Assembly: GCA_019638775.1 (NCBI GenBank)
Contig: JAHBTD010000001.1
Location: 124,001 to 188,000, forward strand
Direction: 5' to 3'
DNA from: Fimbriimonadaceae bacterium
GTDB taxonomy: Bacteria; Armatimonadota; Fimbriimonadia; Fimbriimonadales; Fimbriimonadaceae
DNA: 64,000 nt
Shown one piece after another: positions 60,535 through 64,000 of the stretch. The notes beneath the pieces are model-generated. The model was not told the DNA's origin. It did no database searches and was given only the letters and a program-made list of their open reading frames with translations. Position numbers and translations under genes: made by a program. Numbering within the stretch: position 1 is the first letter of the stretch; each line of letters opens with the position of its first letter.

Positions 60535-60945
60535 TTACTGTACGCCTTCGGGGTGATCTTCAAACCACTTTACGATCTGGGGCATGGATTCCTCGAACCC
60601 GCCGGGGAGAAAGACGTTCAGGACGCAGGCAGGGGCGTCGGTGCGGTTGCGAAAATCGTGGATGACACCGGCTGGGACACGCAGGAATGTGCCGCGAGGG
60701 CAGTCGGTCCATTCGTCGCCCACACGAAACGACATCGTGCCTTCGGTGACGTAGAACAGTTCATCGTTTGCGTCGTGCGAGTGTGGTCCAGAGCCCGGCT
60801 GCTGCGGCTCGACCCACCATTCGGAGACGCTGTAGCGGCTGCCCGTCTCTTCGCCGTCGGCTTTGAAGACCGCGCGCATGGGGCCGCAAAAGTAGGTACG
60901 ACCTTCGTTTGGCGCAAGTGTAATCGGCGTTTGTTCGTCGAGCAT
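60535..60945 (-). CDS. Cupin-domain protein
   Basis: 136 residues, one cupin barrel. Motif 1: GPHSHDANDELFYVTEGTM (H-x-H, Glu), motif 2: PRGTFLRVPAGVIHDFRN (His). Binds a metal, usually Fe or Mn. The N-terminal half (YFCGPMRAVFKADGEETGSRYSVSEWWVEP) is typical of small cupins that take part in sugar or aromatic metabolism or in signalling; no substrate can be assigned. No signal peptide. Confidence 0.85.
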   Translation of the reverse strand: MLDEQTPITLAPNEGRTYFCGPMRAVFKADGEETGSRYSVSEWWVEPQQPGSGPHSHDANDELFYVTEGTMSFRVGDEWTDCPRGTFLRVPAGVIHDFRNRTDAPACVLNVFLPGGFEESMPQIVKWFEDHPEGVQ

Positions 60946-61056
60946 AACGTTAAGGATAGGCGGTAAAGCGGTGGGTTTGCAAGGGTAGTGGGCTTTGTCT
61001 AAACCTTAACTCGTCGATTGGTGTGCTGACAAGTGCAGCGGTTCTTGCTGTAAAGG

Positions 61057-61992
61057 CTACCTCAGCGCCATCTTTGCCGCGCAGAGGTCTTGGAGGGCCA
61101 TGCCCACAGATTTGAAGGCCGTTCTTTGCTCCTGGTCGTTAGGCCTCTGAACGGTTCCTTGGCATAGCTGGGGGAGGTCGGCTTCGATATGGTCTTGGGT
61201 GATCGCGCCTTCGGAGATGGCGCAGAGTACGTCCCCAGCTTCGGCAAGGACGCCCGCTCGGTGATCGACGGCTAGCCAGGCTCCGGCGACGGCTTGAGCG
61301 TCGGCTTCGCGCATGTCGGGTCGGAAGGCTCCGACAAGATCGAGATGCGAACCCGGCTTGAGCCATTCACCCTTGATGAGCGCGTCCTTGGCGAGCGTCG
61401 CACAGCTAATAATATCAGCCTCTCGGCAGGCCGTTTCGAGGGATTCGACAGGGTAGGCGTTCAGTCCGGCGGCCTGTAATTCACTAGCCAGCCTAACGGC
61501 TCTTTCGTGGCGTCTTCCCCACACGTCGATGCGTTCCAGCGGCCTTACGGAGGCGTGGGCGAGCGGAAGATTGGAACCAAGTTTGCCGGTGCCGACCATG
61601 AGCATGCGCTTAGCGTCGGGATGGGCGAGGAGGTCGGCGGCGAGGGCGGAGTTGGCGGCGGTGCGGCGAGCGGTGAGTTCAGCGCCGTCGATGATGGCGG
61701 CGAGCTCTCCTGTCTGCTTGCGGTAGAGGAGGTAGGTGGCGCTGACGGTCGGCAGGTCGCGCGCGCCATTCCCAGGGGTGACGGTGACGTTTTTGATTCC
61801 AAGCCACTCGTCGTCCCAGGCGGGCATGAGGAGGAGCGTGGATTCGGGCTCGCTTCCTTGATCGACGGTGTGGTGGTGGCGTGGGGGGACGGTGCATCCG
61901 CTTTGGTATTGGGCGCGAAGGGCCTCGACGAGTTCTTTGAAGGGCAGGAGTCGGGCGAGGTCTTGGGCCGTGATGGAGCGGAATGCGGACAT
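61057..61992 (-). CDS. Ornithine cyclodeaminase/mu-crystallin-family reductase
   Basis: 311 residues. NAD-binding loop MLMVGTGKLGSNLPLAHA at about 130-147; substrate-side blocks PRHHHTV, LGIKNVTVTPGN, DGAELTARRTAANSALAADLLA; end SVGMALQDLCAA. The family includes ornithine cyclodeaminase, alanine dehydrogenase-like enzymes and delta-1-pyrroline-2-carboxylate reductase (LhpI). Because a trans-3-hydroxyproline dehydratase gene lies in the same window, the last is the favoured guess; sequence alone does not settle it. Cytoplasmic. Confidence 0.85.
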   Translation of the reverse strand: MSAFRSITAQDLARLLPFKELVEALRAQYQSGCTVPPRHHHTVDQGSEPESTLLLMPAWDDEWLGIKNVTVTPGNGARDLPTVSATYLLYRKQTGELAAIIDGAELTARRTAANSALAADLLAHPDAKRMLMVGTGKLGSNLPLAHASVRPLERIDVWGRRHERAVRLASELQAAGLNAYPVESLETACREADIISCATLAKDALIKGEWLKPGSHLDLVGAFRPDMREADAQAVAGAWLAVDHRAGVLAEAGDVLCAISEGAITQDHIEADLPQLCQGTVQRPNDQEQRTAFKSVGMALQDLCAAKMALR

Positions 61993-62069
61993 TGGGGATA
62001 TGTTACTTGGGTGAGTGGTTTGGGCGGGCAGTTGCGGTTATGGCCGTTATTCTTTGTGAGAGTTGAGGC

Positions 62070-62108
62070 ATGCAAAATGGACACCCGTGCTAAGGAGTTC
62101 GGGTGTCC
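62070..62108 (-). terminator. Terminator of the thioester-domain-like gene
   Basis: GGACACCCG (62079-62087) and CGGGTGTCC (62100-62108), a 9-bp perfect stem with a 12-base loop. On the minus strand ATTTTGCAT follows. It is 23 bases past the stop codon. Confidence 0.75.
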
Positions 62109-62131
62109 AAGAAGCTAGCTAGGGGTAGCGG

Positions 62132-62659
62132 TTAGGTCGTGATCTGGTCTTGCCCGTCGCCGCCGGATTGCAGAAAGATCGCGTCACCCTCTTCGTCGAT
62201 GGCATCGTAATACGCTTCGGCGTAGGCGATGACGGCTTCGCTGGCTCTTGCCTGGAATCTTCCGCTCAGGAAGTGCGGCTTATCCCCGCCATCTTCAACC
62301 GCTTCCCATATGGCGAGCTGAAGTCCAGCGCACTGGTCGGCGGTTTGGGCGGAGCTGAAGAATTTTGCGACGATATTGCCCGCCTTGGCGACGTTGCCCC
62401 CCTGCTTGGCTGAGCTTAGAGACCTGACCTGGAAGAATTGACCGGCGCGGATGGGGGAGCCTGGCTGGGCGCAGTAAGACATCCACGAACGGTTTTGATC
62501 TTGGAAGCCGAGCTTTCCGGCAAAGGTGGTTTTGGCGCGGTTACCGTTCAGGGAGACCGAAACGTTATGACCGGTGATGCTCTGTGCGTAGCGGACCGTG
62601 AAGGGTTGGTTCGCAGCGGAGCTTGCGATCATGGCGGCGGCAAAAAGGAGTTGGGTCAT
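62132..62659 (-). CDS. Small secreted protein resembling a Cys-Gln thioester domain
   Basis: 175 residues with a signal peptide (TQLLFAAAMIASSAAN). Two blocks resemble those of bacterial thioester domains: SWMSYCAQPGSPI with Cys63, and CAGLQLAIWEAVEDGG with Gln114 in the Q-x-A-I-W pattern. In such domains the Cys and Gln side chains join as a thioester that bonds covalently to host or environmental surfaces. Here the protein is a single domain, with no sorting signal, repeat stalk or PEP-CTERM tail, so attachment to the cell is unclear. GAGGCGA lies before the ATG. Assignment is based on the motif pair only. Confidence 0.6.
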   Translation of the reverse strand: MTQLLFAAAMIASSAANQPFTVRYAQSITGHNVSVSLNGNRAKTTFAGKLGFQDQNRSWMSYCAQPGSPIRAGQFFQVRSLSSAKQGGNVAKAGNIVAKFFSSAQTADQCAGLQLAIWEAVEDGGDKPHFLSGRFQARASEAVIAYAEAYYDAIDEEGDAIFLQSGGDGQDQITT

Positions 62660-62784
62660 AGGGTCGCCTCAATTTTCGGATACTAACGCAGTTGGGACGG
62701 GATGGGCAACGGCGCAGTTGATTGGTAGCGCAGAAGTCGGGCATTGATGCGCCTTTTGTGCTTAGAATGCTAAATAAGCGCCCG

Positions 62785-63318
62785 CTACCAAGCTGCCGAA
62801 TCTTGACAACTTCCCCGGATGTCTTCGGCGTAAGACATGGGCGGGGTGTCCGATTCGCCTGCGGCATAGCGTATGGTGGCGATCTGCCCGGCGTGGTAGG
62901 CGTCGTGCTGATTCATGATTTGGATCATGCGCCAGGCGGGCAGTTCCTTCTTGTAATTGGTCGGGCGCATCTCCTCTAATTCTTCCTCTTTGAGGTCTGC
63001 CCAGCTTGCCATCCAATAATCGTGCCCGCGCTTGAGGTAGTCGAGCGCGCCATCCCAAGAGGGCTCGAAGGCCTCCATCTGGTCAGCGATTTGATGCCAG
63101 CGGAGTTCGGTGTTGCGGAAGGTGATGCTGGCGTAAGCCCACTTTACCGAGGCGATGTGCAGCGCAATTCCCTGGACGGAGCCGTCGGTGTGGAGGTATT
63201 CCTTGCCTTGCGGGGTGAGTTTGGCCCAGGCCTGGGGCTGGGTGATGCCTTCGAGGGCTTCCATGAGTTGCTTGAATCCGTACTCGGCGTCGAGTTTGAG
63301 GAGGTCGATTGCGGTCAT
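62785..63318 (-). CDS. DinB-family protein
   Basis: 177 residues, four-helix bundle. Ligand His residues in GIALHIASVKWAY (about residue 54) and NQHDAYHAGQIATIRYAAG near the C-terminus, which is the classical DinB metal site. Not closely similar to the DinB protein at 55565-56035. Damage-inducible relatives occur in Bacillus, but no operator is seen. Cytoplasmic. Confidence 0.85.
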   Translation of the reverse strand: MTAIDLLKLDAEYGFKQLMEALEGITQPQAWAKLTPQGKEYLHTDGSVQGIALHIASVKWAYASITFRNTELRWHQIADQMEAFEPSWDGALDYLKRGHDYWMASWADLKEEELEEMRPTNYKKELPAWRMIQIMNQHDAYHAGQIATIRYAAGESDTPPMSYAEDIRGSCQDSAAW

Positions 63319-63358
63319 GGGAATGACGATACCTTGGAGTTGTCCGGTTAGATTGGAG

Positions 63359-63670
63359 CTAGTTCCCTGACTCTTTGATGGCTTTTTCGGCTTTGTCGAC
63401 GATAGGCATTGCTTCTGGAAAAGTAGATTTGATAACGCTCTTTTTGCGGTTCAGGAGACCTTCAAAGCCTTCTTTTCGAACGATGTATCCCGCAATGCTG
63501 AACCCGATGATGGCTGCGCCGAGCACGGCGCACAAGAGAGCGGTTTTCCAGTTGCCGAGTCGTGCTTTCATCGCACTCGTAGGTACGACCGGGCTTGCGG
63601 CTGAGTTGCGATGAGAGCCGTTGGACTGCTTCCCTTTGCGCACAAGCGGCAACGACAGTGCGTTACCCAC
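63359..63670 (-). CDS. Small single-helix membrane protein, unknown
   Basis: Up to 103 residues; the ATG at 63571 (MKARLGNWKTALLCAVLGA) would give 70 and is as likely as the one at 63670. One membrane helix (TALLCAVLGAAIIGFSIAGYIV), then a short basic/acidic tail (KEGFEGLLNRKKSVIKSTFPEA, VDKAEKAIKE). The upstream end runs into repeat DNA. No family recognised. Confidence 0.5.
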   Translation of the reverse strand: MGNALSLPLVRKGKQSNGSHRNSAASPVVPTSAMKARLGNWKTALLCAVLGAAIIGFSIAGYIVRKEGFEGLLNRKKSVIKSTFPEAMPIVDKAEKAIKESGN

Positions 63671-63966
63671 CCGTGGCTAGATCACGCATGAACCCGCAAC
63701 GACGGAGCGTTGCCCTCCGGTAGATAGATTGCGCATCAAGCCGCAACGACGGAGCGTTGCCCTCCCGTGGCCGGATCCTTATGCCTTCAGGATGCAGTTT
63801 CGGGGCAAAAAAAGGCGGCGATAAATCGCCGCCCCTGAAAGCGCGAATAAATTCGCGCACTCCCAAAGGAGACCTCCCACCCCCTGCCCCCTCCCTCCAT
63901 TTCCAGAAAAATGGAGGGAGGGGAGGCTTGGGCACAATGCTGCGGACTATCAAAAAGCGAGCGCGC
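63671..63966. repeat. Mosaic of five palindromic repeats
   Basis: Two inverted copies of the GGCAACG hairpin (63695-63718, 63742-63765), then GGCGGCG-ATAAAT-CGCCGCC (63814-63833), GCGCGAATAAATTCGCGC (63841-63858) and CCCCTCCCTCCATTT/AAATGGAGGGAGGGG (63888-63923). The open frame across it is not a gene. Confidence 0.85.
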
Positions 63967-64000
63967 TTACTTCCCTTTTACAACCCGGAACCCTTGATTG
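63967..64000 (-). CDS. C-terminal fragment at the window edge, possibly a formylglycine-generating-enzyme (SUMF1) domain
   Basis: The minus strand reads into the window as NQGFRVVKGK followed by TAA at 63969-63967. The ending G-F-R-V-V is very common at the end of SUMF1/FGE-sulfatase domains. Only ten codons are visible, so the call is tentative. Confidence 0.35.
   Translation of the reverse strand, partial: NQGFRVVKGK

Noticed and set aside
63663-63953. Minus-strand 96-codon frame at the right edge
   Set aside because: Consists of concatenated palindromic repeats; also open by chance on account of GC content.
1-64000. Prophage, integrative element or insertion sequence
   Set aside because: No transposase, integrase, phage structural gene, att-like direct repeats or tRNA target seen; gene content is ordinary chromosomal, so repeats do not mark a mobile island.

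Overview
The window is a 64 kb piece of a bacterial chromosome, densely packed with genes and without any transposase, integrase, phage, CRISPR, tRNA or rRNA gene that I can see. The cell is double-membraned: it has a type II secretion (T2SS) operon ending in a secretin gene. The gene content (T2SS plus a family of intergenic palindromes, a BadF-type sugar kinase with MurQ, glycine-rich Spy-like proteins, many DinB, GNAT and S9/M32 peptidase genes) would fit Armatimonadota (Fimbriimonadia-like). That placement is inference and not shown by the sequence.

Layout. 0.4-4.3 kb: two overlapping acetyltransferase genes, a trans-3-hydroxy-L-proline dehydratase and a delta-1-pyrroline-5-carboxylate dehydrogenase, all on the minus strand. 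4.4-17.1 kb: two small unknowns, an NmrA-like protein, an arsR-arsI arsenic pair, galT, an exported LanC-like barrel protein, an S9 peptidase, an amino-sugar/peptidoglycan recycling cluster (MFS carrier, BadF-type kinase, MurQ) and a half-size TSUP protein. 17.4-29.6 kb: a Spy-like protein and a complete minus-strand T2SS run gspE-F-G-H-I-J-K-L-M-C-like-D. 29.7-38.8 kb: a DUF1287 protein, M32 carboxypeptidase, a BNR-repeat protein, type II NADH dehydrogenase, a membrane protein, and a DNA-binding regulator divergent from a serine hydrolase. 39.1-44.9 kb: the ATP synthase run atpZ-like, atpI, B, E, F, H, A, G, with atpD and atpC absent. 44.9-50.0 kb: recG followed by three HDOD genes, two of them near-duplicates. 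50-58.5 kb: TIGR01777 SDR, msrA, a lipase-like hydrolase divergent from an Lrp/AsnC regulator, DUF1990, DinB, an alpha/alpha-toroid protein and an APH-type kinase. 58.7-59.8 kb: a composite tandem repeat array. 59.9-64 kb: an unknown, a cupin, an ornithine-cyclodeaminase-family reductase, a thioester-domain-like secreted protein, another DinB, a small membrane protein and an edge fragment.

Functional links. The hydroxyproline dehydratase (1.4 kb), the OCD-family protein (61 kb) and P5C dehydrogenase (2.6 kb) could together take trans-3-hydroxy-L-proline to proline and then glutamate, if a proline dehydrogenase exists elsewhere. The MFS-kinase-MurQ set would recycle MurNAc/GlcNAc. The T2SS run supplies every core part except the prepilin peptidase.

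The most unusual content is non-coding. Several palindromic repeat families occupy gene ends, one with compensatory stem changes. One palindromic element sits in frame inside a kinase gene. Short degenerate tandem repeats (7-, 8- and 9-mers) lie after genes and between atpA and atpG. Several genes have a -10-like hexamer 5-8 nt before the start codon, which suggests leaderless mRNAs.
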